In this document: one piece after another, positions 56,100-64,000 of the stretch
How the letters are laid out: each line of letters opens with the position of its first letter
Numbering within the stretch: position 1 is the stretch's first letter
Assembly: GCF_003286645.3 (NCBI RefSeq)
Contig: NZ_CP127382.2
Coordinates: forward strand, 1,798,001-1,862,000
Length of the DNA: 64,000 nucleotides
Direction of reading: 5' to 3'
Source of the DNA: Aerococcus tenax
Lineage (GTDB): Bacteria > Bacillota > Bacilli > Lactobacillales > Aerococcaceae
The notes under the pieces: model-generated
Told to the model about the DNA's origin: nothing
Database searches by the model: none
The model's input: only the letters and a program-made list of their open reading frames with translations
Program-made: the position numbers and the translations under genes

Positions 56100-56567
56100 T
56101 TAACTTATCCTTATAACTAATAAGCTTAAAATTAATGAAATAATAATAAAGAATATCCCTAATGATATTTCTTTAAAATTAATTTCAGTTATATTCTTAT
56201 AAATATTAATATACCCAATACTGTTTTTTATAACAATAATATGTATTAAAAATAATAACATTATTGCCAAGGTATAATTTTGTAACAATAAAAAACTGAT
56301 TGCTACACAATACATATTATATATAGATGTTATTAATTTCCTATTTTCAATATAATTATTTCTTTGTTTTGAAAGAAAAAAACCAAAGAAAGGCATTAAA
56401 AACGCTATAATAAATTGTAAATTCCAAGCTGGTGAAGACTGTATGACTGTACGTAATTCTACCCCATTTTGAAGCATAAATAACCTACAATATCCCATAA
56501 ATAGAAATGGAAATAGAAACAATACCACTATAAAAAATGGAAAACCATATTTTAGAATTTTATTCAT
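56100..56567 (-). CDS. Uncharacterised membrane protein in the alpha-glucoside PTS operon
   Basis: A 155-residue, very hydrophobic protein with about five membrane segments (roughly 6-25, 48-65, 82-98, 99-113 and 131-152). I recognise no family. It lies between IICB and EIIA genes on the same strand with short gaps. Like the protein at 29183 it is a small membrane protein inside a PTS operon, but the two sequences do not look alike. An accessory or regulatory role is only a guess. Confidence 0.75.
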   Translation of the reverse strand: MNKILKYGFPFFIVVLFLFPFLFMGYCRLFMLQNGVELRTVIQSSPAWNLQFIIAFLMPFFGFFLSKQRNNYIENRKLITSIYNMYCVAISFLLLQNYTLAIMLLFLIHIIVIKNSIGYINIYKNITEINFKEISLGIFFIIISLILSLLVIRIS

Positions 56568-56646
56568 TTTTATCTCCTCTTATAAAGAAACCACAGTAGG
56601 TAGCACATACGCCCCCACTGTGGAAAAGTGTCAAATTATTAGGGTT

Positions 56647-58263
56647 CTATAATAATTTTTCAAATTCATCTCTAGTGAACTGAACATTGGTACCATCTAT
56701 AATTTGAACATTATTACCTTTTTTCATTAGCCCATATGCCCCATATTTCTTAAATACAGCTTCTGATTGAACTAATGAACCATCTTTAACATCTACACGA
56801 AGGCGAGTAAAGCAATTTGTTACTCCTGATATATTTTCTTTTCCTCCAAGTGCCTCTAGGTACCCTTCTGCTTTAGCAGGAACTCCCCCTGCAACATCTT
56901 TAGAACCAGTCGGATCATTTGAGGTATCCTCCGAATATGATCCTTCATTATTCTCATTTGATTTTAACTCTTTATATTCTTGTTTATTGATTAATTTAGC
57001 TTCTTCATCATCCGCTTCACGACCTGGTGTATTCAAATTCATTCGTAGAATAACAAACCTAAATACGATAAACCAAATAAGTGAGAAAATTAATCCAATA
57101 GCTATTTGTAACAAGTAAGCTTGCCAGTGATTTGCTGCTAATGGTAACCAGTTATATGATATAAAATCAATTATACCACCAGTAAATAAACCAGTGATTC
57201 CAAATAAAAACATCGTTACCGATAATAAAGCAGCTAAAACAGCATGAATTACAAATAATACTGGAGATGAGAATAAAAACGTAAATTCGATTGGCTCAGT
57301 AATACCAGCTAGTATAGCCGTTATAGTAACAGGGATCATAAGCCCTAATATTTCTTGACGTTTACTTTTCTTAGCCGTAGCATAAAATGCTCCTGCAATA
57401 CCAATTGGTGCAAAGACCTTACTATTTCCGTACATAAGAAAACCATATGGAAACAGTTCAGTTAGTTTCTTTGTGGAAGCTGCAATCTCAGGCATTTTAT
57501 CAATCCACATTATTTGTAAACCACCGTCCACAACAATATTTGAAAATTCAATTGGTTTTGCAAGTAAATGGTGTAATCCAGTTGGTATTAATAAACGTTC
57601 TAAGAAAATAAATACTCCTAATCCTAACACACCACTTTGGGTAATAAATCCTTGAAGGCCTTCAATCCCACTTTGAATGATTGGCCATACGACCATTGTA
57701 ATAAAAGCCACAGGTATCATTAGAAAGAATCCAATTGCTATAACTAAAGGAGAGCCACTAAATGTTCCTAACCATTCTGGTAATCTAGTATCAAAATATT
57801 TATTATGTAAATAAATCGCAATTCCTGATATCAATAACGCACCTATCATACTAGTATCTAATGTTTTAATACCAGCTATTTGAGCTAAGCCAGATCCATT
57901 AATGACCTCTTGAGAAAAATCGACACCAAAATTTATTCCCCAATATGCAAGCATAGCGCTGAGCATATAATTAAATACCATATAGAGAACAAAAGCTTCC
58001 ATACAAGCTCTACCTGATTGTTTCTTTGCTAGTCCAATCGGAAGACCAATAACAAAAAGTAAGTTAATCTCCCTAAATACTGTCCACCCACCTTCTTTTA
58101 CAACATTAACACATTGCCACCAAGTTGTGCCTTCTGCTGCCATAGGTCCTAAAACCGCTTCTTGCTGTAGGAAAGTACATACACCTACAATAATACCAAA
58201 AAAAGCAAAAAGTAAAACTGGCGTAATCATAGCGCCCCCAAAGCGCTGTACTTTATCCATCAT
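56647..58263 (-). CDS. PTS alpha-glucoside-type EIICB
   Basis: A 538-residue EIIC-EIIB fusion of the alpha-glucoside/maltose branch (MalX, AglA, MalP type). It starts DKVQRFGGAMITPVLLFAFFG; EIIC landmarks are FLERLLIPTGLHHLLAKP and ITAILAGITEPIEFTFLF, followed by a Ser/Asn-rich linker and an EIIB with its Cys in ISGVTNCFTRLRVDV. A GH4 6-phospho-alpha-glucosidase is encoded on the same strand beyond an IS element, and a cre box sits just before this gene, so it probably has its own promoter. Confidence 0.93.
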   Translation of the reverse strand: MMDKVQRFGGAMITPVLLFAFFGIIVGVCTFLQQEAVLGPMAAEGTTWWQCVNVVKEGGWTVFREINLLFVIGLPIGLAKKQSGRACMEAFVLYMVFNYMLSAMLAYWGINFGVDFSQEVINGSGLAQIAGIKTLDTSMIGALLISGIAIYLHNKYFDTRLPEWLGTFSGSPLVIAIGFFLMIPVAFITMVVWPIIQSGIEGLQGFITQSGVLGLGVFIFLERLLIPTGLHHLLAKPIEFSNIVVDGGLQIMWIDKMPEIAASTKKLTELFPYGFLMYGNSKVFAPIGIAGAFYATAKKSKRQEILGLMIPVTITAILAGITEPIEFTFLFSSPVLFVIHAVLAALLSVTMFLFGITGLFTGGIIDFISYNWLPLAANHWQAYLLQIAIGLIFSLIWFIVFRFVILRMNLNTPGREADDEEAKLINKQEYKELKSNENNEGSYSEDTSNDPTGSKDVAGGVPAKAEGYLEALGGKENISGVTNCFTRLRVDVKDGSLVQSEAVFKKYGAYGLMKKGNNVQIIDGTNVQFTRDEFEKLL

Positions 58264-58287
58264 GATAAAACCTTCCTATCTATAATG

Positions 58288-58303
58288 TTAAGCGCTTACA
58301 TTT
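58288..58303. promoter_or_regulatory. cre box upstream of the EIICB gene
   Basis: GTTAAGCGCTTACATT, read TGTAAGCGCTTAA on the minus strand. It lies between the EIICB start and the IS end, so the insertion left it in place. Confidence 0.75.
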
Positions 58304-58349
58304 AAAACAATAAAGAGTCTGGGACAAAAGTCTGCGAACTCTAAAACTA

Positions 58350-58395
58350 AAAGAGAATCTACAAATTACTTAAGCGTGATTTGTAGATTCTCTTA
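58350..58395. terminator. Hairpin at the left end of the IS
   Basis: AAGAGAATCTACAAAT and ATTTGTAGATTCTCTT pair around a loop with TACTTAAGCGTG, flanked by A/T runs. It overlaps the transposase stop and should end its transcript. Confidence 0.8.
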
Positions 58396-59931
58396 TTTTA
58401 TTGCTTTTATTTTGTTATATTTTTTCAAATTATTGGCCATGAAGGCCAATCCAACATCAGTTTTAACCCTTGTTTTCCCTCTGAGGTTAAATCGAGTGAA
58501 CCCTAAAATAGCCTTTATCTGGCCAAAAACTGGTTCAACGTCAATTTTCCGTTTGGAAAAGAGCTTAGATCCTTCTTCAGATAAAAGCTTCTGTGTTTCT
58601 ATATTCTTTAATTCCTGATAGTTTTTATTATAGTAAAGCGCCTTTTGCGGCGCATTTTTTGGGTCCAAAGGCTTATAAACCTGAATTTCAGAAATATAAC
58701 CACTCATTTTATTTTTTCGTTTTTGGAGATGACTAAAGAAATAAACCGTGCCGTCAGGATGTGTAAACGTATTACTTTGCTTATCGTAACTCCAATTATC
58801 CATATTTTTAGCTGATTTTTTATGTTTCTTTTTCTGCTCTTTATCAAACCGATTATATTTAATCAAATGGTTAATTTTATGGTTATCTAAATAAGTAAGG
58901 TTTTCTTCGCTACCATAACCAGCATCAGCTATAATGCATTTCGGGAAATTAGGGAAACTTTCAACAAAGGGTTGTAAAGTCCGCGTGTCCGTCGGATTGT
59001 GGAAAATATCATAATGAAGGACAAACTGGTTTTCAGTCGCTACTTGGATATTGTATCCCGCTTTCAATTGCCCATTCATCATATGATCATCTTTCATTCG
59101 CATGAACGTAGCATCAGGATCTGTTTTTGAATAGCTGTTTCTTCCGTTAAATGTTTCAAACTGTTTGGCATACTTTTGTTTGCGGGGTAGAAAATCTTTA
59201 CTCACTTTACGGTAATGTTTTTTCAAACGACGACGTTCTTGTTTACGTTGATCTGGCCCTTTTACAGGAGTTTCCTCAATATCTTCAGTGAGTTTATCGA
59301 TTTCTTCCTTAAGAACTTTAGATATCTCTTGAAGCATATTTTCTTCTAGATCTAAATTTTCATCATATTGGATGCCAGCATCAACCATCGGTTGAATTTC
59401 ATTAAAGTAATATTCACGTGAAGTCACTTTTAATTGCTCTGCATATTTTTCAGTTGCCTTTTTCCAAACAAAAGAATATTTATTGGCATTCGCTTCAATT
59501 TTAGTTCCATCTATAAAGCAATTTTCTAAATGAATTAATTTCTCTAACTTTAACTGAGTGGTAAACTCAACGAATAAATTTTCTAATAAACATCTACAAT
59601 TTTCTGAGGAACGGAAGCGATTAATCGTTCGATAGCTAATAACTTGTTGAGCGACTAGCCACTGCATGGGTATATTTTCAACCATTAATTCTTCTATTTT
59701 TCTTCCACTAAATACGCCTTTACTATAAGCGTATAAAAGCGCCATAATTAAAGGTTTTGGATGATAGGCAGGACGTCCGTCCTGGGTACTGAAGCTTTCA
59801 AAATGTTTTTCATCCAGAGATTCAATAAAATTATAGATTGAAAATACAATATGATCTGGATCGATACATGCAGATAATTCTAGTGGAAGTGTTGTTTGAT
59901 TCATGTTATATTGTATGTACACAAGAAGCAC
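58393..59931 (-). CDS. IS1182-family transposase
   Basis: A 512-residue transposase that looks intact. It has the MNQTTLPLELS..DPDHIVFSIYNFIESL start, YHPKPLIMALLYAYSKGVFSGRKIE, the PMQWLVAQQVISYRTINRFR segment, FIDGTKIEANANKYSFVWKK, and the C-terminal KRKIDVEPVFGQIKAILGFTRFNLRG of IS1182 proteins, with Asp in FIDGTK and IADAGYGSEENL. The true start may be the GTG at 59922 or the ATG at 59904, since the first codons lack a good ribosome site. No frameshift is seen, so the element may be active. Confidence 0.9.
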   Translation of the reverse strand: MLLVYIQYNMNQTTLPLELSACIDPDHIVFSIYNFIESLDEKHFESFSTQDGRPAYHPKPLIMALLYAYSKGVFSGRKIEELMVENIPMQWLVAQQVISYRTINRFRSSENCRCLLENLFVEFTTQLKLEKLIHLENCFIDGTKIEANANKYSFVWKKATEKYAEQLKVTSREYYFNEIQPMVDAGIQYDENLDLEENMLQEISKVLKEEIDKLTEDIEETPVKGPDQRKQERRRLKKHYRKVSKDFLPRKQKYAKQFETFNGRNSYSKTDPDATFMRMKDDHMMNGQLKAGYNIQVATENQFVLHYDIFHNPTDTRTLQPFVESFPNFPKCIIADAGYGSEENLTYLDNHKINHLIKYNRFDKEQKKKHKKSAKNMDNWSYDKQSNTFTHPDGTVYFFSHLQKRKNKMSGYISEIQVYKPLDPKNAPQKALYYNKNYQELKNIETQKLLSEEGSKLFSKRKIDVEPVFGQIKAILGFTRFNLRGKTRVKTDVGLAFMANNLKKYNKIKAIK

Positions 59932-59997
59932 CCCTTAATCTTTAGTGTGGTTACTAATATTATAGCAGGGTGCTTTTTTTATACCTAATTTTAAGTA

Positions 59998-60042
59998 AAA
60001 GGGATAAGAAATTAGTGAAAACTAACTTCTTATCCCTTTTTA
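59998..60042. terminator. Hairpin at the right end of the IS
   Basis: AAAGGGATAAGAA and TTCTTATCCCTTT pair around an AT-rich loop with flanking A/T runs. It should block read-through from the GH4 gene side into the transposase gene. Confidence 0.75.
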
Positions 60043-60096
60043 TTTCGAGGCTTTTGTCCCAGCCTCCTTATGCTCTTTTATTTATTATTCTGTAGC

Positions 60097-61440
60097 TTAT
60101 TTCAATTCTGGCCAATAGTCTTTATTAGCTTCAATAAGTTTATCTAAAACTTCTTTAGCAACTTCTGCATTAGGGATTGTTGCAGAGAGACTAAATGCTT
60201 GCCACATCTTATGATATGAGTTTTCTTCAAAAGCTTCAACTACTAATTTTTCTACACAGACTTGTTGCATCATCATTCCTTGTTGATATGTTGGAATCTC
60301 ACCAATTCCAATCCTTTCATATCCACGACTACTTATGATACATGGTAGTTCAATTACCATATCATCTGGTAAGTTAGTAATTGCTCCTTCATTTGGTACG
60401 TTAATAATCATTGTTTCCTTAGTATTGTATGCTAAGGCATGAGCTAATTCAACAATGTAATCTGCATGGTCATCAGCTTCAATTGTTGTATCTTTTGCTG
60501 AGCCTTCTTTTGCGACTCTCGCACATTCTGTAAAGATATCATGTTCACGACCATCCATTACTTCATTGGCTCTTGTATAATTTTTATCAGAATGTTCTAC
60601 AACGTAATTAGGATATAAATAATATTTCAAATAATTATTTGGAATTGTTGTTGGGTCCACAGCATAAACATCTTTAACTTTTCTAAATGTTTCTTTCCAG
60701 CTTTCTTCTCTTTCTGCCCAATCTGGATCGTCTTCATGTTCAGGTGAAGGTCCAAAGCCGTATTGAGAAACATGTTTCTTTAAAGGTTCCATGAGATCAT
60801 TTCCTTGAGGATCTCTAATATCAGTAAACCAACCATAGTGGTTTAAACCATAATAACGGATATCTAAATCTTTTTCGTCCATCCCTAAGAAACCAGCTAG
60901 TGAGCGTGTTATACCTAATGGCATATCGCAAATATTAATAATTTTAGAGTTTGGTCTAAATTTTCTACATGCTTCAGCAACAATGGCAATTGGATTTGAA
61001 TAGTTTAACATCCATGCGTTTGGCGAGTATTTTTCCATATAATCTAAAATCTTAATAACGTTTGGAATAGACCGTAAGCCATATGCCATACCACCTGGCC
61101 CGCAAGTTTCTTGACCAACCACATTACAACTTAAAGGAACTTTTTCATCTTGTTCCCGCATCGGCATTCTACCTACACGTATTTGTGCCATAACAAAATC
61201 AACATCTGTAAATGCTGTTTCAGGATCTGTAGTAGCTTCAAATTCTACTTCAGGAGCTCTTTCTTTTAATAATATTTCACAAAACTTAGCAACTTTATCT
61301 TGACGTTCAGGATCAATGTCATAAAGTTTTAATTTTCGCAATGGAAATTGATCTAATTTTTGAACCAGTAACATTACTAACCGTGGAGTATATGTACTAC
61401 CTCCACCTGCAATTACAATGGATTGTTTTCTTTTTTCCAT
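60097..61440 (-). CDS. 6-phospho-alpha-glucosidase, GH4
   Basis: A 447-residue GH4 enzyme that hydrolyses maltose-6-phosphate and related 6-phospho-alpha-glucosides using NAD and a metal. The NAD motif is VIAGGGSTYTPRLV. The CDMP motif (residues 171-174, with the catalytic Asp172) marks the alpha-type; the beta-type usually reads CNVP. LNHYGWF gives the metal His201. The ATG at 61440 follows AGGAGAG. With the EIICB and EIIA genes beyond the IS it completes an alpha-glucoside pathway; an RpiR gene is upstream on the same strand. Confidence 0.95.
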   Translation of the reverse strand: MEKRKQSIVIAGGGSTYTPRLVMLLVQKLDQFPLRKLKLYDIDPERQDKVAKFCEILLKERAPEVEFEATTDPETAFTDVDFVMAQIRVGRMPMREQDEKVPLSCNVVGQETCGPGGMAYGLRSIPNVIKILDYMEKYSPNAWMLNYSNPIAIVAEACRKFRPNSKIINICDMPLGITRSLAGFLGMDEKDLDIRYYGLNHYGWFTDIRDPQGNDLMEPLKKHVSQYGFGPSPEHEDDPDWAEREESWKETFRKVKDVYAVDPTTIPNNYLKYYLYPNYVVEHSDKNYTRANEVMDGREHDIFTECARVAKEGSAKDTTIEADDHADYIVELAHALAYNTKETMIINVPNEGAITNLPDDMVIELPCIISSRGYERIGIGEIPTYQQGMMMQQVCVEKLVVEAFEENSYHKMWQAFSLSATIPNAEVAKEVLDKLIEANKDYWPELK

Positions 61441-61532
61441 GATATACTCTCCTAGAATAAATAAAACCAAGTTACTTCATTTGTTAAATATGCATATTTA
61501 TTTAATACATCATGTATTGTTATATTAATAAT

Positions 61533-61547
61533 AACACCGCTTACATT
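61533..61547. promoter_or_regulatory. cre-like box upstream of the GH4 gene
   Basis: AACACCGCTTACATT, read TGTAAGCGGTGTT on the minus strand, lies about 95 bases before the GH4 start. Confidence 0.6.
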
Positions 61548-61624
61548 TTTTTCAATAAGTATATCAGGAATGAACCTAAGTCCATTTTATGGATTAAAAT
61601 AGATCTTGCTCAAAAATACAATAT

Positions 61625-62395
61625 CTATTTTGAATTAATATAATCGGCAAATCCTAGTAAAATATATTCAATTACTAAGAAATAGGAACACATACTCTCA
61701 ATCGGCGCAAATTCAAAACCTGATATTAAGCTCCCCTGTACAAAAATTGAAACATCAGATATATCTGCAATAGGATTTTTTTTATATCCAGTAATAGAAA
61801 CTACTTTTGCACCAATAATTTTTGCTTTTTTTGCTATATTTATTGATCCACTTCTCTGTCCTGAAAGCGATAAAATAAATACCATGTCATTATTATTTAT
61901 TGTCCTAATAAGACTTCTATTTTCAACATTATTATCAAGACCATCTACTATTTGAACTCTCTTGCCTAAGAGGGAGAGTACACGCTGAATTTCTCCAGCT
62001 TGATTTTTTTGTGAGATACCACTAGGAAAAATATAAATGTAGCTACACTCTTCCAGAAATTTATAAAATTTTGTCCAATCACGTTCTTTTAAATAATCCA
62101 TATTTCCTTTTAAATCTACTAATAGTTGATCTTGAGTTGATGTTTGTGCAGGTATTCTTTTAGTTTCATTTTCAATGCTAAGTTGGGTTTTGAATTCTAT
62201 AAAACCACTAAATCCTAACTTTTGAACAAATCGAATTATTGATGATTTGGATGTATATGTCTTATCAGCTAATTCTTTAACCTTCATACTTACTATCTCA
62301 TCAGAATGCTTAAAAATATATTTTGCAATATGTAGTTCATTCTCATTCAATGTATTGTAGTTTTCATTGAGCAATTCTAAAATAGTATGATTCAT
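61625..62395 (-). CDS. RpiR-family transcriptional regulator
   Basis: A 256-residue regulator. The HTH_6 domain has NELHIAKYIFKHSDEIVSMKVKELADKTYTSKSSIIRFVQKLGFSGFIEFK, and the SIS domain (about residues 105-240) has FILSLSGQRSGSINIAKKA. AAGGAG precedes the ATG. It is upstream of and in line with the GH4 and alpha-glucoside PTS genes, which it likely controls in response to a sugar phosphate. Confidence 0.92.
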   Translation of the reverse strand: MNHTILELLNENYNTLNENELHIAKYIFKHSDEIVSMKVKELADKTYTSKSSIIRFVQKLGFSGFIEFKTQLSIENETKRIPAQTSTQDQLLVDLKGNMDYLKERDWTKFYKFLEECSYIYIFPSGISQKNQAGEIQRVLSLLGKRVQIVDGLDNNVENRSLIRTINNNDMVFILSLSGQRSGSINIAKKAKIIGAKVVSITGYKKNPIADISDVSIFVQGSLISGFEFAPIESMCSYFLVIEYILLGFADYINSK

Positions 62396-62712
62396 ACTTA
62401 AGAATCTCCTTATCTATTACAAATAACTGATATTACTTTTTAAAATAGCAAATACCCTGAAAGTGTCAGTTTACGTATATTGTATTAAAACCATACAGCA
62501 ATTAAAGATATTATATCATTTGTATAAATGTGTTTTTAATTAAATTAAAGACATTTTACCTATATTATTTTCACTGTCCTTTAACTATCGCTATATATAG
62601 AATTCTATATTTCCTCACTTCAGTCATATTAGTATTCAAAAATATTTAGATTTATTTTGCCTTTTCTCTCCTTATTCTCGTATTATTGTTATATATACCA
62701 CGAGGTGATCAC
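62396..62712. other. Intergenic region at the right composition border
   Basis: About 317 AT-rich bases between divergent genes. It should hold promoters for both; a TTGTTATATATA-like box lies near 62686. No repeat or integration site was seen, but base composition changes sharply at its right end. Confidence 0.5.
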
Positions 62713-63645
62713 ATGAACAGTAAAAAAGACCTAATTCGCGTTGCTAAGCTTTACTACTACCACAACCTAACTCAAGAAGAAATCGCTGACCAGGTTGGCA
62801 TTTCCCGGATCAAAGTCTCCCGCATGCTCAAAAAAGCCCGTGACATGGGCATTATCACCGTTGTTGTTAACGACACACCAAACTATGAGCACTTGGAGCG
62901 CATCATCAAAGAAAGATTCCAACTCAAAAACGTCATGATTACTGATATCCATAACCACGACGTTCGCGCCTCTCTCGCCAAGATAGCGGGTAATTATTTA
63001 AATACTATCTTAGAAGAAGGAGATACTATCGCAATGGGTTGGGGCCAAACCCTGCAAGAATTAACCAAGCACTGCTACGGCAACCTCAATAAAAGGACTC
63101 TATTCACACCCCTAATCGGCGGTCACGGGGATAAGAATTTTAACCGTCATTCTAATTCTATCGCCAACCAATTTGCGGAAAACTATCTAGCCAAGTCTGC
63201 TACAATCCTGGCCCCTGCCTTTGCCCAAAGCCAGGTTGCTGCCGATATGTACCTGCATGACCCCAACGTTCTGGCTACCATAGATAAGAGCAGCCAAGCT
63301 AATGTTGCCATCTTCAGTATCGGTAACCCCAATGACGAAGAGAATAACATCATCTCCACTGGTTATCTCTCCGAAAAAGAAACAGCTCTTATCAAGGAAA
63401 GTGATACCGCCAGCGATATCGCCTCTATTATCTTCCTCAACCAAGAAGGCAAGGAAATCCTCCAAGAACTAGAAGAACGCCGAATTAGCGTCTCCCAAAA
63501 AGCCTTTGCTCAAATTGACCGTAAAATCTGTATCGCTGGTGGGCGAAAGAAACATATCAGTATCCTTTCCGCCATTAAGAGTCAGTATGTTGATGAATTG
63601 ATCACTGACATCGATACCGCGCGCTTTCTCTGTGAAAATATTTAA
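62713..63645 (+). CDS. SorC/DeoR-type sugar-binding transcriptional regulator
   Basis: A 310-residue regulator of the SorC family (CggR, DeoR of Bacillus). The N-terminal HTH reads LIRVAKLYYYHNLTQEEIADQVGISRIKVSRMLKKARDMGII. The C-terminal sugar-phosphate domain includes GDTIAMGWGQTLQELTKHC and FTPLIGGHGD. The ATG at 62713 follows GAGGTGATC. It stands alone with its own terminator; its target is not visible in the window. It marks the return to moderate-GC codon use. Confidence 0.92.
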   Translation: MNSKKDLIRVAKLYYYHNLTQEEIADQVGISRIKVSRMLKKARDMGIITVVVNDTPNYEHLERIIKERFQLKNVMITDIHNHDVRASLAKIAGNYLNTILEEGDTIAMGWGQTLQELTKHCYGNLNKRTLFTPLIGGHGDKNFNRHSNSIANQFAENYLAKSATILAPAFAQSQVAADMYLHDPNVLATIDKSSQANVAIFSIGNPNDEENNIISTGYLSEKETALIKESDTASDIASIIFLNQEGKEILQELEERRISVSQKAFAQIDRKICIAGGRKKHISILSAIKSQYVDELITDIDTARFLCENI

Positions 63646-63680
63646 CCCAAAATTCTAACCACTGATATCACCTCAACAAA

Positions 63681-63718
63681 ACAGGCCGATGACAAGCTTT
63701 CGCCCGTCATCGGCCTGC
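63681..63718 (+). terminator. Terminator of the SorC-type gene
   Basis: CAGGCCGATGAC and GTCATCGGCCTG pair perfectly around 12 bases, with a T-rich tail; the A-rich left side may serve the minus strand too. Confidence 0.8.
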
Positions 63719-63768
63719 TCTATTCTTATAAGGAGCCTCACTTAGCTCTAGTTATTCCTTGATTAGCT

Positions 63769-64000
63769 CTATTCCACCAAATTAGCAACTTCCCCAGTGG
63801 TGAGATATTCTTCAAAATTATCCATGGAGTATTCCACCATGTTTTTCACGGCTTCATCGGTATTAGAGCCTACGTGCGGAGTTAATAAGACTCTTGGATA
63901 CAACTTAATCAGTTCTTGGACCGTTTCATCAGGAACATCTTCTAAACGGTCGAAGTTGTGGAAGAAAATTGGTCCTTCATTGGGAAGTACATCGGCCGCA
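63769..64000 (-). CDS. D-2-hydroxyacid dehydrogenase, C-terminal end (runs off window)
   Basis: The last 76 residues of an NAD-dependent D-2-hydroxyacid dehydrogenase, continuing beyond position 64000. RVLLTPHVGSNTDEAVKNM carries the catalytic His of the family (TPHxG), and the C-terminal helix MVEYSMDNFEEYLTTGEV is typical. The upstream part FFHNFDRLEDVPDETVQEL fits the D-lactate/hydroxyisocaproate dehydrogenase branch. The exact substrate cannot be decided from this piece. It is convergent with the SorC-type gene. Confidence 0.85.
   Translation of the reverse strand, partial: AADVLPNEGPIFFHNFDRLEDVPDETVQELIKLYPRVLLTPHVGSNTDEAVKNMVEYSMDNFEEYLTTGEVANLVE

Larger units (their letters stand above)
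58317..60064 (-). mobile_element. IS1182-family insertion sequence
   Basis: About 1.75 kb. The ends are imperfect inverted repeats: GTCTGGGACAAAAGTCTGCGAA at the left and GGCTGGGACAAAAGCCTCGAA (minus strand) at the right. Each end carries a hairpin inside it (58350-58395 and about 59998-60042) that would stop transcription entering or leaving. It contains one intact transposase gene. It separates the EIICB gene from the GH4 gene. No sure target duplication was found. Confidence 0.88.

Noticed and set aside
61594..61634. Hairpin at the end of the RpiR gene at 61625
   Set aside because: AAAATAGAT / ATCTATTTT is AT-only and overlaps the stop codon; a weak terminator at best.

Overview
The window looks like part of a low-GC Gram-positive (Firmicutes, Lactobacillales) chromosome, most like the Aerococcaceae. 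The reasons are strong AGGAGG ribosome sites with frequent GTG/TTG starts, a class III fructose-1,6-bisphosphatase, many PTS systems, CcpA-type cre boxes and lipoprotein signal peptides. The genus cannot be fixed from sequence alone. No tRNA, rRNA or CRISPR array was recognised.

Layout. Positions 1-16.5 kb are moderate-GC core-like sequence. They hold the start of uvrA, a small hydrolase, a decayed mazEF pair, a large lipoprotein phosphatase, a padR-DUF1700-DUF4097 operon, a tautomerase, nucleoside uptake and hydrolysis (nupC, nucleoside hydrolase), fbp, a FabK-like flavoprotein, a CaiB/BaiF CoA-transferase and a PfpI/DJ-1 protein. Positions 16.6-23.4 kb hold a complete sorbitol PTS operon (srlD-gutR-gutM-srlA-srlE-srlB, minus strand), divergent from a transaldolase-like aldolase and a HAD phosphatase.

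Positions 23.5-62.6 kb are visibly more AT-rich and almost wholly devoted to transport and sugar use. In order they are: an iron-type ABC transporter; a cellobiose-type PTS with its PRD regulator; a beta-glucoside block (two GH1 enzymes, a Cof phosphatase, a histidine phosphatase, a divergent RpiR regulator); a full L-ascorbate (ula) operon; a second ascorbate-family PTS with its own DeoR regulator and an arylsulfotransferase-like protein; a frameshifted RpiR gene; a glucose-family IIBC PTS with a third GH1 enzyme; and an alpha-glucoside block (IICB, IIA, GH4 6-phospho-alpha-glucosidase, RpiR) split by an IS1182-family element. From 62.7 kb the composition returns to that of the left part, with a SorC-type regulator and the C-terminal end of a D-2-hydroxyacid dehydrogenase.

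How it works together: the PTS systems deliver phosphorylated sugars, the local phosphoglycosidases, lactonase, decarboxylase, epimerases and dehydrogenase feed them into glycolysis or the pentose phosphate pathway, and local regulators plus many cre-like boxes put them under specific induction and global catabolite control. fbp also has cre-like boxes upstream, as expected for a gluconeogenic gene.

The two least explained items are a family of long structured intergenic repeats between 2.8 and 9.3 kb and the second ascorbate-type PTS linked to a cytoplasmic arylsulfotransferase homologue. The repeats have arms that differ between copies yet stay complementary, and a boundary word TAGAGTGYGAC that supplies the stop codon of the adjacent gene.
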